From NCBI GenBank assembly GCA_943842505.1, contig CALTDI010000004.1, positions 186,001-250,000 on the forward strand: a DNA stretch of 64,000 nt, given 5' to 3'. The stretch is from an uncultured Pseudomonadales bacterium (lineage in GTDB: Bacteria > Pseudomonadota > Gammaproteobacteria > Pseudomonadales > Pseudohongiellaceae). Each line of letters opens with the position of its first letter. Position 1 is the first letter of the stretch. A program made the position numbers and the translations under genes. The notes beneath the pieces were generated by a model, which worked only from the letters and a program-made list of their open reading frames with translations, searched no databases and was not told the DNA's origin. Below are positions 55,913-64,000 of this stretch, piece after piece.

Positions 55913-56890
55913 CTAGTCTGAATTCTTTCCATCTATATGAGAATTTCGCATCTGCTTGAGCTTTTCTAGCTCGTCCTGAATCTGCTCTAACTTTTCCCCT
56001 AGCTCTTGCTTCTCGGAAATGATGTCTTTATCTTCTTTGGATTCGAACTGCTTGTAGTTCGAATACAGTCTTGCCTTCTCTTGTTTGAGCTGATTGGACC
56101 TAAAAGATTTGTAATGAGAAACCTGCCTTCGCACAGCGAGGCCTGGAATCAATACAATAGAGACAGCTAGAATATAAGGCAGCGACACCCAGAACAGAAA
56201 AATAAATTGCACATATTGCTTGTGCATATAAGTCCACGATACGCCAAACATATGGATACTGACCAGTATGCCGACAGCACCGATTAGGCCACCAAAGAAC
56301 CATAAGGAGTCACCAAGCTTTTTAATGCCACCATTCCCATCAGGGTCACCGGGGTCTAATGTGTACTGTAGGCTAGGAGCAAACCTCAAGTATAGAACTA
56401 TTACGGCAGTGATAGATAAAAGACCCATACCACTAATAAACCCACCTAGAAAGAATCCGAAGTAGACCATCACGAGCCCTGAAGTCGATATGAAGAATGC
56501 AGTTGGAACACCCAGAAGATATACCACGGTCGTATTTGCTGCTGCAAAACCGAAGCCCGCAAGCAGCAACCACTTATCACTCATCCACTCACCTACTACC
56601 TGCAAACTGACGGCAGTATTTCCCTCTATAGTTCGCATAACATTTAGATTGTGCCTAAACATGTCCGTTGCCACGTAGAGAGCAAAGCATGCAGTCGAGA
56701 TTATTAATCCTAGCACCCAGCATTTCTCGCTAAAGAACACCATCTTGTTCGGCAGGGCATAGTATTGAAGCAATGAATAGCCGATGCCAAACCCGAGTGA
56801 AATGCCTAACTTATAGCCATAGCCTAATGAACCCCTATCACTATAAGGGTCATAGAACGGGTAGAAGTTGGACCTCTGTGATTTTGGCAT
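55913..56890 (-). CDS. Hypothetical polytopic membrane protein with C-terminal coiled coil
   Basis: I do not recognise this 325-residue protein. It has about six to seven hydrophobic helices, for example near residues 28-45, 56-72, 108-127, 132-170 (two), 192-214 and 225-248. A cytoplasmic coiled coil follows (about 262-318: EKARLYSNYKQFESKEDKDI, EKLEQIQDELEKLKQMR). The loop YTLDPGDPDGNGG is acidic. It converges on gcvP and lies downstream of the exporter operon on the same strand, but 100 bases apart, so it need not belong to it. Confidence 0.55.
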   Translation of the reverse strand: MPKSQRSNFYPFYDPYSDRGSLGYGYKLGISLGFGIGYSLLQYYALPNKMVFFSEKCWVLGLIISTACFALYVATDMFRHNLNVMRTIEGNTAVSLQVVGEWMSDKWLLLAGFGFAAANTTVVYLLGVPTAFFISTSGLVMVYFGFFLGGFISGMGLLSITAVIVLYLRFAPSLQYTLDPGDPDGNGGIKKLGDSLWFFGGLIGAVGILVSIHMFGVSWTYMHKQYVQFIFLFWVSLPYILAVSIVLIPGLAVRRQVSHYKSFRSNQLKQEKARLYSNYKQFESKEDKDIISEKQELGEKLEQIQDELEKLKQMRNSHIDGKNSD

Positions 56891-56991
56891 GGGTTTTAGC
56901 TAAGTAAGAATTAGAAGCAGTCTACAACAGCTAGAGGAGCATGACATGGCACTTCCTTTATCTTGCTTCCTTTCCTGCCTGTATGGCCCTG

Positions 56992-57678
56992 TTAGGGGGC
57001 AATATTCCGAATATTGTGCCGCTTTTCTCTATATCGGTCAAAGTGCTGTCTTTCTCGAGCCTGATTTCCGTACCTAAGTCGGAGCAACGGACGCCCCTCG
57101 AGTAGACGACTTTGCAGAAAATGTTCGTATTGCACGCGAAACGGTGTCGCTATGAAATCCCGATAGCTCCTTAACGCACCTACTTCCTTTCGTAGAAATC
57201 GAGTGATGGCTTTATGGCGAATCAGGGGCTTGGGGTTTACTGAAAAAGCGTTGCTGCAATAGCTCGAGTACAAGTATTCCCCTGGATGGTTATTATTCTC
57301 AGCTTTAAGAATGAACCGCTCCAGAAACTTTTGGCAGTCGAGAACCAACTTATCGCTTGGCAGAAGGCTAATTAAGGGCGCACCCCGCCAAACCTTAACT
57401 TTCCGCTCAAAACGAACCAGATAATAATCATTATAAACTCGATTCAGATAGCTGAGAAACGAATGGAAACTCGACGGTGTCTGGGGTGTAAACAACAAGA
57501 ATATTTGCTGATCTAGAAGAAGATAGGCATGCAGTTTTATCTGAAACGCGTGCTGACAATGTAAGAGACGGCACAAATAGAATTCTTTGCAGGCATCATC
57601 GAAGAATCCCGTCCCCTCGGTTCTTGGCTTTATAACAGTAAAATAGGTACTTCGTGTTTTCAAAGTTTTTCTAGTCAT
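56992..57678 (-). CDS. REP-associated transposase-like (Y1/RAYT) protein lacking the HUH histidines
   Basis: A 228-residue protein with the layout of REP-associated tyrosine transposases. An N-terminal beta-strand region leads to FFDDACKEFYLCRLL and LHAYLLL; then F-x-SYLNRVYNDYY holds the position of the catalytic Tyr, followed by KVWRGA and HPGEYLYSSY. Active family members have NHVHLLLTP after the LHAYVLM-like strand. Here the same place reads QQIFLLFTP, so both metal-binding histidines are gone. The protein should not nick DNA. It begins eight bases inside the end of the ABC exporter gene and is thus translationally coupled to it as the last gene of the operon. It may be a domesticated nucleic-acid-binding protein. 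Confidence 0.7.
   Translation of the reverse strand: MTRKTLKTRSTYFTVIKPRTEGTGFFDDACKEFYLCRLLHCQHAFQIKLHAYLLLDQQIFLLFTPQTPSSFHSFLSYLNRVYNDYYLVRFERKVKVWRGAPLISLLPSDKLVLDCQKFLERFILKAENNNHPGEYLYSSYCSNAFSVNPKPLIRHKAITRFLRKEVGALRSYRDFIATPFRVQYEHFLQSRLLEGRPLLRLRYGNQARERQHFDRYREKRHNIRNIAP
57000..57016. repeat. 17-bp palindrome at the end of the transposase-like gene
   Basis: CAATATTC and GAATATTG are perfect 8-bp arms around a single C, inside the last codons of the gene. With outer GG/CC it can extend slightly. It is not followed by a T-run. REP-type palindromes usually flank such genes, but this single copy is AT-rich and unlike them. Confidence 0.5.
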
Positions 57679-59821
57679 TCTCGCTACCGCCTTCTCTGCG
57701 TCCTATGGATTCATAACCCAACCTCCTCTTCTCAATCCAGGCATCCTCACCCCCATCCAATTGCAGAAAAAAATCTGCGAGTCTATTCAGCTGTGGGTTA
57801 TGCGTTACCAGAATCAGGGTGATTTGCAGCTCTAAAATATTCGTGATGACCTGACTAGCCATGTCGTCGCCAAGGTGGGATAACGCCTCATCAAGAATCA
57901 ATATCCTTGGCTGTCGATAGAGTGCTCGTGCAAGGAGTATTCTTTGCACCTGACCCGCAGAAAGAGCAGCTCCCATCTCGCCAACCTGTGTATTGAAACC
58001 CATTGGTAGTTGGTCAATATCATCATAGATACATGCCCTCTGGCAGGCCTCCTTCAGTCTCTTATTATTGAGTGGTTCTAACTCCAAGTTGACGTTATAG
58101 GCTAAAGACCCTGCGAGCAGACTGTCGTTATGAAGCACTGCCGCAAGCTGGGATCGGAGTTGCTTAAAACCTATTGTCGATATCGAAAGCCCATCAACTT
58201 GAACTTCGCCCTGGGTGGGCATGTCTAGTCCAAGCAACAACTTCAATAGGGTGGATTTTCCACATCCTGAACTTCCCGACACCGCTAGAAAATCGCCAGA
58301 GTTGAGTGTGAAACTAATGTCTTTAAAGAGTGCAGAGCGCTCCGGCGTATAACTAAAACCTAGTCGCTTAGCCTGCATCGCACCACTTAGCTGTGGCATA
58401 TGTAGCCTAGAATCGTGCTGCTTCGATTCTGGCTCTGCAAATGCAATGTCCGATACACGATCTAACTCTAGTTTCAGTAGGCGAATTTCGGCAATCTTGG
58501 GCAGCATCGCAGAGATCGACACTGTAAAGTTTTGCTTGAGAAAAACAAAACTCATTAATTGTCCAATGGTCAGATGCCCACTAAAGATCGCCACCGCACC
58601 CAAATAGATTGTGGCGATATGATCGACCCCAGATAGAAGGCTCTGCACCGAGCCGATGCTAAGTTGAAAATGACCTAGCCTGTAGCTTGCGTTGATGAAT
58701 TGGGCATAATGATTCTGCCACTCGTAGAGTCTGTCTGATTCTATGCCATAGCTCTTGGTCACTGACATGCAGCGAATATTCTCCATGAAACGTGTCTGCT
58801 GTTTCGCTCCAGTTTGCAGTATTTCCTGGCGACAGCTTCTTTCCCTTGGGATCGATAGCAGACGGATCAGCGCCAGGATACAGACGAAAAAAAGTGCTAC
58901 AAAGGCAAGGGTTGGGCTATAGAGGAAAAGTAAGATGAGGGTTAGTAGAGAGAATATCCCGTCAACGGTCACCGTGATCATTTCCTGAGTGACCAATTGT
59001 TTAATAGTATCCAAAGAAGAGAATCTGGACACGATGTCTCCCATCTCTCTTCTATCGAAATATGACAAAGGCAAGCTAAGCAGATGCGAGAAGGTACTGC
59101 TTACCATTTGAAAGCCCAGCTGGTTTGAGAATTGGAGAACGAGAAGGCCGCGAAAAAAACTAACGGCAGTCTTAGCTAGGATGACTAGAGAGAAAAGCAT
59201 GGCTACTAGCAATACAATATCCGTATCGCCCTTACCCAGCCCCTGATCTATTACCAGCTGTAAATACAGCGGAAAAATAAGCAATAGCACTTGCAGAAGC
59301 AGGGAGAGAAAGAAGACTTGTGCCATAGCCTGGTGGAATTTGGGTGTAACTCGAAAAAATTCTTTTAGCGTATACTCTTTCGAGGATTTCTCTTGCGTGA
59401 AAGAAGCACAAGGAAAAAGCTCGATCGCTATCCCTGTGAAATGACAGCCCAGCTCAGCTAGTGTGTATCTGCGGATTCCCATGGCCGGATCGTGTACCAC
59501 AACCGAACGCCTGTTGGTCTTGCTTAGTACTACAAAGTGATCCGTATCCCAATGCAGTATTGCTGGAAGCGTCAGGCTCGCAACCTCCTGCAGTTCCAGT
59601 TTCAGGGGTCGGCCTTGCAAATCTAGTTTTAGGCCTGCCTCGAGCACATGTCTTACGGAGGACCCACCTGCAGGCATACATAGACTTTCTCGTAGCATAC
59701 GTATATCGGAATGCTTGCCATAGTAGTTGGCAACCATCGCCAGACAAGCCAATCCACACTCTGCCATTTCTGTCTGAAAGATCATGGACAAGGTATTACG
59801 CTTGCTCAGTATATCTATCAC
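57671..59821 (-). CDS. Peptidase-containing ABC exporter (C39 domain)
   Basis: A 716-residue bacteriocin-type exporter that cleaves a leader peptide and transports the product. The N-terminal C39 protease (1-125) has Gln16, Cys22 (TEMAECGLACLAM), His95 (DHFVVL) and Asp111 (VHDPAMG), so it looks active, unlike the inactive domain of HlyB. The transmembrane domain (about 155-440) has about six helices. The ATPase has Walker A GSSGCGKST (about 512-520), signature LSAGQ, Walker B ILILDEALSHL and the H-loop VTHN. C39 enzymes normally cut after a double-Gly in the leader; no such peptide gene is visible nearby. Its start overlaps the adaptor gene by four bases. Confidence 0.92.
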   Translation of the reverse strand: MIDILSKRNTLSMIFQTEMAECGLACLAMVANYYGKHSDIRMLRESLCMPAGGSSVRHVLEAGLKLDLQGRPLKLELQEVASLTLPAILHWDTDHFVVLSKTNRRSVVVHDPAMGIRRYTLAELGCHFTGIAIELFPCASFTQEKSSKEYTLKEFFRVTPKFHQAMAQVFFLSLLLQVLLLIFPLYLQLVIDQGLGKGDTDIVLLVAMLFSLVILAKTAVSFFRGLLVLQFSNQLGFQMVSSTFSHLLSLPLSYFDRREMGDIVSRFSSLDTIKQLVTQEMITVTVDGIFSLLTLILLFLYSPTLAFVALFFVCILALIRLLSIPRERSCRQEILQTGAKQQTRFMENIRCMSVTKSYGIESDRLYEWQNHYAQFINASYRLGHFQLSIGSVQSLLSGVDHIATIYLGAVAIFSGHLTIGQLMSFVFLKQNFTVSISAMLPKIAEIRLLKLELDRVSDIAFAEPESKQHDSRLHMPQLSGAMQAKRLGFSYTPERSALFKDISFTLNSGDFLAVSGSSGCGKSTLLKLLLGLDMPTQGEVQVDGLSISTIGFKQLRSQLAAVLHNDSLLAGSLAYNVNLELEPLNNKRLKEACQRACIYDDIDQLPMGFNTQVGEMGAALSAGQVQRILLARALYRQPRILILDEALSHLGDDMASQVITNILELQITLILVTHNPQLNRLADFFLQLDGGEDAWIEKRRLGYESIGRREGGSEND

Positions 59822-61086
59822 GACACCTTCCCTCGCAGCCCAAGAACAGGCTTGAAGATGAACTGCAACAGGCTCATCTCGGCAACGACAAAATCAGCTA
59901 CCAGAGTCGCGCCGGACTGCAATCGATAGCGTGACTCATGACCGATCGATGTGTCATGAAGTGCTGCAACGACCTTGAATACCGGCTCGGTAATACCGGT
60001 AACCGGTAACCGGGAATCTCTTGGGTCTAGTCGGGCCTGGCCGATAGCCGTTACCGTGGCTTGGAAGCGACCATAGAGCCTATAGTCGAAGGCATCGTAG
60101 CGAAGCAGCAACGACTGACCTAACTCTAACTTCCCCTGAACCGAGGCAGGCACATAGATAGTGGCTTGTAGTTCGGGCCGTATAGGGTTGATATAGAAAA
60201 GTGGCTGTAAGGGCGACACCGGCTTCCCTGTTTCCAGTGCAAGTTCCGCGACTACCCCTGGCCCCTGAGCTACCACGGTGAACATAAATTGATTACTCAG
60301 GCTGTCAATCTTCGAATCTATACGCTGCAATTCCCGCTGGATGCGAAGAGTGGATTGTTTAAAGTCCAGCTGCGCAAGTTGTTCTGCATTCTCGAGAGAT
60401 TGTAAACTATGATCATTTTGCAACATTCGCTGGCGCAGCGATTCATTGCGAAGGAGGTGCTCCAGATGCGCTTGATAATATTGATCGTACTCCCGTTTCG
60501 AACTGCTGCGGGCATCGAGCAATCTAGAAACTGCCTGGACAGCATGACTACTCAGCTGCGATTGTATTTCGAGTAATTCTGATTCTCTCTCGAGATTGAT
60601 TGCGTTTTCCCTTACATTTTCTTCCGCCACCTTATCCCACTGCCTAGACTGCAGCCATCCTGCCTGAAGCACATCTAACTGCTGCGCCAGTAGTTTTCTA
60701 TCGAACCGCAGTTGCGCAATATTTTCTTGCCCAATGGAAACGCCACGTCCGTCGTGAATATCAGTGTTCAACGAGGCGAGAATATCTCCCTTCACCACGT
60801 GATCACCCTGCCTGACATGAATTAGTTCAACCCTTGCAGGGGTGGGTGATGTAATTATCTGCGAGCCTGCGCTTGGCTCCAGAAATCCTCTAGAGGGGAC
60901 TGTTTGCTTATAAACAATTTTTGTAAGTAGATACGTTGCCACAAACAACAATGCCGTCCACAGGACTAGTTGTAGCTTGAAGTAGTTAGCAATCGCCATA
61001 ACGGGTGTTGATCTGGAACCTAGCAGTCTGTGAGCGACAACCTGCTCACGCAGTAAGCTGTTGCCATTGCCAGTATACGTAGTCAT
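59818..61086 (-). CDS. HlyD-family membrane-fusion protein
   Basis: A 422-residue periplasmic adaptor for the ABC exporter. One membrane helix lies at about 37-59. A lipoyl half-motif follows (ITSPTPARVELIHVRQGDHVVKGDIL cited in parts: SPTPARVELIHVRQGD, then VVKGDIL), then a long alpha-helical hairpin (about 120-265, with Gln/Arg/Leu heptads). The second lipoyl half and beta-barrel are at 275-400 (GPGVVAELALETGKPVSPLQP, RYRLQSGATLVADFV). It would link the exporter to a TolC-like outer-membrane channel not encoded here. It overlaps the exporter start (ATGA) and follows the ACP gene by nine bases. Confidence 0.92.
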   Translation of the reverse strand: MTTYTGNGNSLLREQVVAHRLLGSRSTPVMAIANYFKLQLVLWTALLFVATYLLTKIVYKQTVPSRGFLEPSAGSQIITSPTPARVELIHVRQGDHVVKGDILASLNTDIHDGRGVSIGQENIAQLRFDRKLLAQQLDVLQAGWLQSRQWDKVAEENVRENAINLERESELLEIQSQLSSHAVQAVSRLLDARSSSKREYDQYYQAHLEHLLRNESLRQRMLQNDHSLQSLENAEQLAQLDFKQSTLRIQRELQRIDSKIDSLSNQFMFTVVAQGPGVVAELALETGKPVSPLQPLFYINPIRPELQATIYVPASVQGKLELGQSLLLRYDAFDYRLYGRFQATVTAIGQARLDPRDSRLPVTGITEPVFKVVAALHDTSIGHESRYRLQSGATLVADFVVAEMSLLQFIFKPVLGLRGKVS

Positions 61087-61095
61087 TCTTATGGA

Positions 61096-61338
61096 TTACC
61101 GATGGGGTACAGCGAACAGTCGCACCAGGTCTTCTATCGTACAGAGCGAGGCGATTTCAAAGTTGGTAAGCGTTTTGTCATGAATCTGTTCTAGCTCGAA
61201 AAGAGTTTCAATCAGGTCCAGTGAATCAAGGTGCAACTCGCTAATCGGTGTCGAGCTAGGGGGAATCTCTTCTCCATAGTATTTCTGCAGGCAACGGTTG
61301 ACACTTGCATGCGATGAGTCACTACTATGATTTTTCAT
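61096..61338 (-). CDS. Acyl carrier protein (operon-specific)
   Basis: An 80-residue carrier protein. The phosphopantetheine site is Ser39 in ELHLDSLDLIETLFELE, the classical D-S-L motif. The flanking helices are Asn/Ser-rich and unlike the acidic housekeeping AcpP, which points to a specialised carrier. It lies between the acyltransferase (62 bases upstream) and the HlyD-type adaptor (nine bases downstream). It probably delivers an acyl group to the acyltransferase; whether that group ends on a peptide is inference. Confidence 0.88.
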   Translation of the reverse strand: MKNHSSDSSHASVNRCLQKYYGEEIPPSSTPISELHLDSLDLIETLFELEQIHDKTLTNFEIASLCTIEDLVRLFAVPHR

Positions 61339-61400
61339 TTGGAATCTCCCTGTTCCCAGACATCTTCTGCATAGCCTGCTGTAAATCTGTCTCGATATAA

Positions 61401-62372
61401 CTAGCCGGGCTTAACCAGGTATCTTTCCAAGAGAGAGACGAAGCGCCATTGTTCGGGGTAGCTAACAAAAACCCTCTCAAAGAAGGAAGCTAATTCCTGA
61501 GTAATCCTTCTAGCGCCGATGCGCAGCGATTCACCTCCTATTAATTCAGGTTCTATCTGCCTCCCCAAGTAAACATAGTTATGTTCACCATTTGAAAAAT
61601 TAATAAGGGGAAGAATAGGTACCTTGTTCGCAATCGCAAGAACAGCAGGACCTATAGAGAACCAGACGGTACGATTCAGAAGTCTGACCTGGGTTCCTTC
61701 ACCTAGACCCGGTGGCAGATCACAGAACAGCAGTATTGAGGTGTTGCCCGCGCGCAGTAGCTCGGAGAGTCTTGCTGTGCTGGTCTGCAGCAATGGCAGC
61801 TCAGTCTCCGGGCCCGGCGCCTCGCTACCAAATCCCGCTGACAAGTTGCTATAGCAAGCTGAGCTGCTATTGTTTAGGCTCAGTACAAATTTGCTTCGAG
61901 CATTCGATCCCAATGTAAATAGCTTTGCACAGCCGTAGATAAAATCACCGAAATGAAACGATGCGACGATGCGAGATCGTGGATCGTCGCGCTCCAGATG
62001 AAGATAGTCCTCATGTTGCGGTATAAGAATTTTGCTGCAGTATTGCCTAACCAGTGATTGGCTATGAATAATGTTCCTGCTTCTCTCGAGACCGCTATTA
62101 TGTGCCCGGTTACTAGCAAGCAGTGCAGTCACATCACGAATTGGTTGGCGCAGTAGATAGGCTAGGAGCTGCTCGCCGTCTTTAGTAGGCCTCTGGTAGA
62201 GGGCCCCTGTTAGTGACTGAGGCTCTGTTATTGCGTTCGGCCTAAGCCTTTCAAACAGAATATTGAACCTGTGGCGAAGCCCGGCTCGGCCGTGATGAAA
62301 TGCAGAGACTCTTGTCCGATTCACTATTGATTCAATAGCAGTCTTTAGGAAGGCTGGTAGGAATTGTTTCAC
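61401..62372 (-). CDS. LpxL/HtrB-like acyltransferase (LPLAT superfamily)
   Basis: A 323-residue protein resembling the lipid A late acyltransferase family. RIVASFHFGDFIYGCAKLF stands where the H-x4-D/E catalytic motif is expected; the following LCDLPPGLGEG-type segment (FCDLPPGLGEGTQVRLL) and GPAVLAIANKVPILPL are family-like. However, the residue five places after His is Ile, and the only nearby acid is Asp at +3, so catalysis may differ. No N-terminal membrane anchor is obvious. The start is GTG 62372 with AAGGA upstream. As the first gene of the ACP/exporter operon it probably uses acyl-ACP as donor. Confidence 0.75.
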   Translation of the reverse strand: MKQFLPAFLKTAIESIVNRTRVSAFHHGRAGLRHRFNILFERLRPNAITEPQSLTGALYQRPTKDGEQLLAYLLRQPIRDVTALLASNRAHNSGLERSRNIIHSQSLVRQYCSKILIPQHEDYLHLERDDPRSRIVASFHFGDFIYGCAKLFTLGSNARSKFVLSLNNSSSACYSNLSAGFGSEAPGPETELPLLQTSTARLSELLRAGNTSILLFCDLPPGLGEGTQVRLLNRTVWFSIGPAVLAIANKVPILPLINFSNGEHNYVYLGRQIEPELIGGESLRIGARRITQELASFFERVFVSYPEQWRFVSLLERYLVKPG

Positions 62373-62456
62373 TGGGTGTTGTCCTTAACTACTCAGTCAG
62401 ATTCCTCCAAGTCTAGGACATGATTTTGAGTCTCGCCAGTCGGCTCGACAATAGAA

Positions 62457-62777
62457 TTACTTTATACGTACAGCGGTTCCGCTCACGCTTACCATCATCA
62501 TACCGCCTTTGGATCCTATTACCTCATAATCCAGATCGATACCGACTATGGCATTGGCGCCTAGCGCCCTTGCCTCTTCTTCCAATTCCATAAAGGCTAT
62601 GTCGCGCGCTTTACCCATCTCTTCCTCATAGGCACCCGCCCTGCCACCAACAACATCACGTATGGCACCAAAGATATCCTTGAAGATATTAGCACCCAGT
62701 ATTGCCTCGCCTACGACGATGCCCAGGTAGTCGGTGATCTCCTTGCCCTGCAGAGTCGGTGTAGTTGATCGAATCAT
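62457..62777 (-). CDS. YbjQ family protein (UPF0145, heavy-metal-binding domain)
   Basis: A 106-residue member of the YbjQ/UPF0145 family. [38 protein letters not shown] and [18 protein letters not shown] are the family signature; it forms beta-rich pentamers in solved examples. Function is unknown, the metal-binding name being only historical. I use ATG 62777, which has GGGAG at good spacing, over the longer frame. It is upstream of the acyltransferase operon and probably separate. Confidence 0.88.
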   Translation of the reverse strand: MIRSTTPTLQGKEITDYLGIVVGEAILGANIFKDIFGAIRDVVGGRAGAYEEEMGKARDIAFMELEEEARALGANAIVGIDLDYEVIGSKGGMMMVSVSGTAVRIK

Positions 62778-62915
62778 TTTTACTCCCTGATAAACGTGTT
62801 GCAACAAGTTAATTTGGAATAAGGCTTGCTGAGGATAGAACTCATATTCGTCAGTACAACGGCCGCACTAAGCAGCAGAGTAGATCTCATCCAGCCCAAT
62901 TCTGCTGAAATGGCA

Positions 62916-63230
62916 CTAGGATCTAGACGGCATGCCATGAACCATAGTCAGACTCTTAAGCGTTGTGCCAGCACGTCGAAATTCCGAGAGGGCTTGGTAT
63001 TCTTCGTCGTTGTACCACCGCTTCGCTATTTCTTCGGAGGGGAACTTGAAGATAATTACGCGCCCCTCAAGTGCGCACTCGCCTTCCAGATTTTCATGGC
63101 TATCATCGAAGGTTACAAATTCACCACCGAATCGCTTCATTATGGGGAAGAAGCCCTTCTCGTACTTACGGTATTCATCTGCATCTGTAACCACCAGATT
63201 CGCTATTATATAAACCGTTGCATCAGACAT
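62916..63230 (-). CDS. DUF1330 family protein (dimeric ferredoxin-like fold)
   Basis: A 104-residue protein of the DUF1330 family. VYIIANLVVTDADEYRKYEKGF, VIIFKFPSEEIAKRWYNDEEYQAL and the short tail are typical of this dimeric alpha/beta-barrel group related to EthD and ABM domains. The physiological role is unknown. AGGAG lies seven bases before the ATG. Confidence 0.88.
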   Translation of the reverse strand: MSDATVYIIANLVVTDADEYRKYEKGFFPIMKRFGGEFVTFDDSHENLEGECALEGRVIIFKFPSEEIAKRWYNDEEYQALSEFRRAGTTLKSLTMVHGMPSRS

Positions 63231-63307
63231 AGTGTCTCCTTGTTCTGGCGTTTAAGGCGCTACCCTGATTTCTCTGCGTGGCTAGGTATCGACTCGCCGC
63301 TCTGGAA

Positions 63308-63709
63308 CTAAGCTGCCGCGTTTACGATGCTTAGCCACATAACCAAGACGGAAAGATTGCCTATCGCAAAGACTACCATTCTGTGCAGGGGATTATTGTA
63401 GCTAAGGTGGATAATGCTGTGCAGTACCCTGGCGGCTACAAATACCCACGCGCTAATCACAGCTGCCTGACCAGTTTGATCCAGCGCGAGATAGACTGCG
63501 CCGCCGGCATAGAACAGAGTAGGCACCTCGAAGAGGTTATTAAAATTGCGCGTAGTCTTCGCGACGAGTTCGGGGACAGCGTGCCCCTCCATTAGATTGT
63601 AGTAGCTTTCCGGCACCGCCCCGCTCTTCACCGAGCCTATACGCACACGCGCCGTTAGCACCATTATTACTACAGTCAGTATTACCAACATAAACATCGC
63701 ATATAGCAT
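63308..63709 (-). CDS. MAPEG family membrane protein
   Basis: A 133-residue protein with four membrane helices (about 3-20, 55-75, 80-97 and 110-130). The family pattern is present: N-x2-E near the first helix (NLFEVPTLFYAG) and the ARVLHSIIHLSYNN stretch. Human relatives are glutathione transferases; bacterial ones are mostly uncharacterised. It is divergent from pepQ across about 100 bases. Confidence 0.87.
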   Translation of the reverse strand: MLYAMFMLVILTVVIMVLTARVRIGSVKSGAVPESYYNLMEGHAVPELVAKTTRNFNNLFEVPTLFYAGGAVYLALDQTGQAAVISAWVFVAARVLHSIIHLSYNNPLHRMVVFAIGNLSVLVMWLSIVNAAA

Positions 63710-63812
63710 TTCTATTCCCCTATAGATCGCCGCAACGATCTCTGTTTGTTCACAGTCAATCCACAGTATAATTCCAACTCATTGCATTAGACAGCACTCA
63801 GGGACATCGAAA

Positions 63813-64000
63813 TTGACCAGTATCAACTACGCAAAACATACCGCCACTCTATGCAGCAGCTATTCCGATGCGCTGCAGCATATTAATGGGCCCTATAGGG
63901 CGGTATTAGTGCATAGTGGCGTGGAACATCACTACTTTGGCGACGATAGGGCGATGCCTTTCCAGGCCTATGGCCACCTGCTGCACTGGATTCCTGTCAA
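63813..64000 (+). CDS. pepQ: Xaa-Pro dipeptidase (3' partial)
   Basis: The last 188 bases open a frame from TTG 63813, preceded by AGGGAC nine bases upstream. It encodes YAKHTATLCSSYSDALQHI, then AVLVHSGVEHHYFGDDRAMPFQAYGHLLHWIPV. This matches the N-terminus of E. coli PepQ ([37 protein letters not shown]). The enzyme cleaves X-Pro dipeptides with a dinuclear metal site in the missing C-terminal domain. No in-frame ATG is nearby, so TTG is the likely start. Confidence 0.85.
   Translation, partial: MTSINYAKHTATLCSSYSDALQHINGPYRAVLVHSGVEHHYFGDDRAMPFQAYGHLLHWIPV

Noticed and set aside
56946..57077. 43-codon plus-strand frame with AGGAG and three Cys, considered as a precursor peptide for the C39 exporter
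   Set aside because: It has no double-Gly leader, lies antisense to the end of the transposase-like gene and is opposite to the operon.
62826..63311. 161-codon plus-strand frame over the DUF1330 gene
   Set aside because: The minus-strand DUF1330 protein is clearly real and has a ribosome-binding site; the opposite frame is a shadow.

Overview
The window looks like chromosomal DNA of a gammaproteobacterium of roughly 50% GC, probably marine. The core-gene order is Pseudomonas-like: gshB-tonB-yqgE-ruvX, pilT divergent from yggS-proC-yggT-yggU-metX-metW-rdgB-hemW, argE-argA, folA-thyA-lgt, and ptsP-rppH next to a HAD phosphatase. TGA is an ordinary stop for many genes here. I found no tRNA, rRNA, CRISPR array or intact insertion sequence.

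Layout. 1-5.9 kb is the end of a polysaccharide locus: a coiled-coil protein cut by the window edge, a 1068-residue three-module glycosyltransferase, two more family 2 glycosyltransferases and a membrane protein. 6.1-21.7 kb is dense housekeeping sequence: glutathione, pilus retraction, proline, methionine, arginine and folate/thymidylate synthesis, and lipoprotein maturation. 21.8-24.2 kb is a block of plus-strand accessory genes (NRDE, FMN-binding, encapsulated-ferritin-like and a broken carbonic anhydrase) between lgt and ptsP. 24.3-34 kb carries ptsP, rppH, a HAD phosphatase, an imelysin-like lipoprotein, gcvR, a frameshifted polB and a Tat-exported sulfite-oxidase-family enzyme. 34-42 kb holds small regulatory and unknown genes (SRPBCC, a divergent nucleotide-cyclase-like protein, a SlyD-like isomerase, HTH, GumN, PilZ). 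A probable unannotated small RNA with its own promoter and terminator lies at about 42.09-42.33 kb. 42.4-47.8 kb is a large Lhr-type helicase and a signal peptidase. 48.0-48.6 kb is a periplasmic redoxin whose first active-site position is an in-frame TGA, read here as selenocysteine. 48.8-55.9 kb has a DUF5916 outer-membrane protein and gcvT-gcvH-gcvP, with gcvP split by a one-base frameshift. 57.0-62.4 kb is an unusual minus-strand operon: LpxL-like acyltransferase, acyl carrier protein, HlyD-type adaptor, C39-peptidase ABC exporter, and a transposase-like protein that has lost its catalytic histidines. The window ends with YbjQ, DUF1330 and MAPEG genes and the start of pepQ.

Most interesting: (1) the U-x-x-C selenoprotein with a hairpin suited to a bacterial SECIS; (2) the acyltransferase/ACP/C39-exporter operon with a domesticated REP-transposase-like protein, possibly a system for making and exporting an acylated peptide; (3) the small RNA, which carries 13 bases perfectly complementary to the usual 3' end of 16S rRNA inside a self-sequestering hairpin. 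Three genes (polB, gcvP, carbonic anhydrase) are interrupted. The many long intact reading frames around them argue against generally poor sequence, but single-base assembly errors cannot be excluded without reads.
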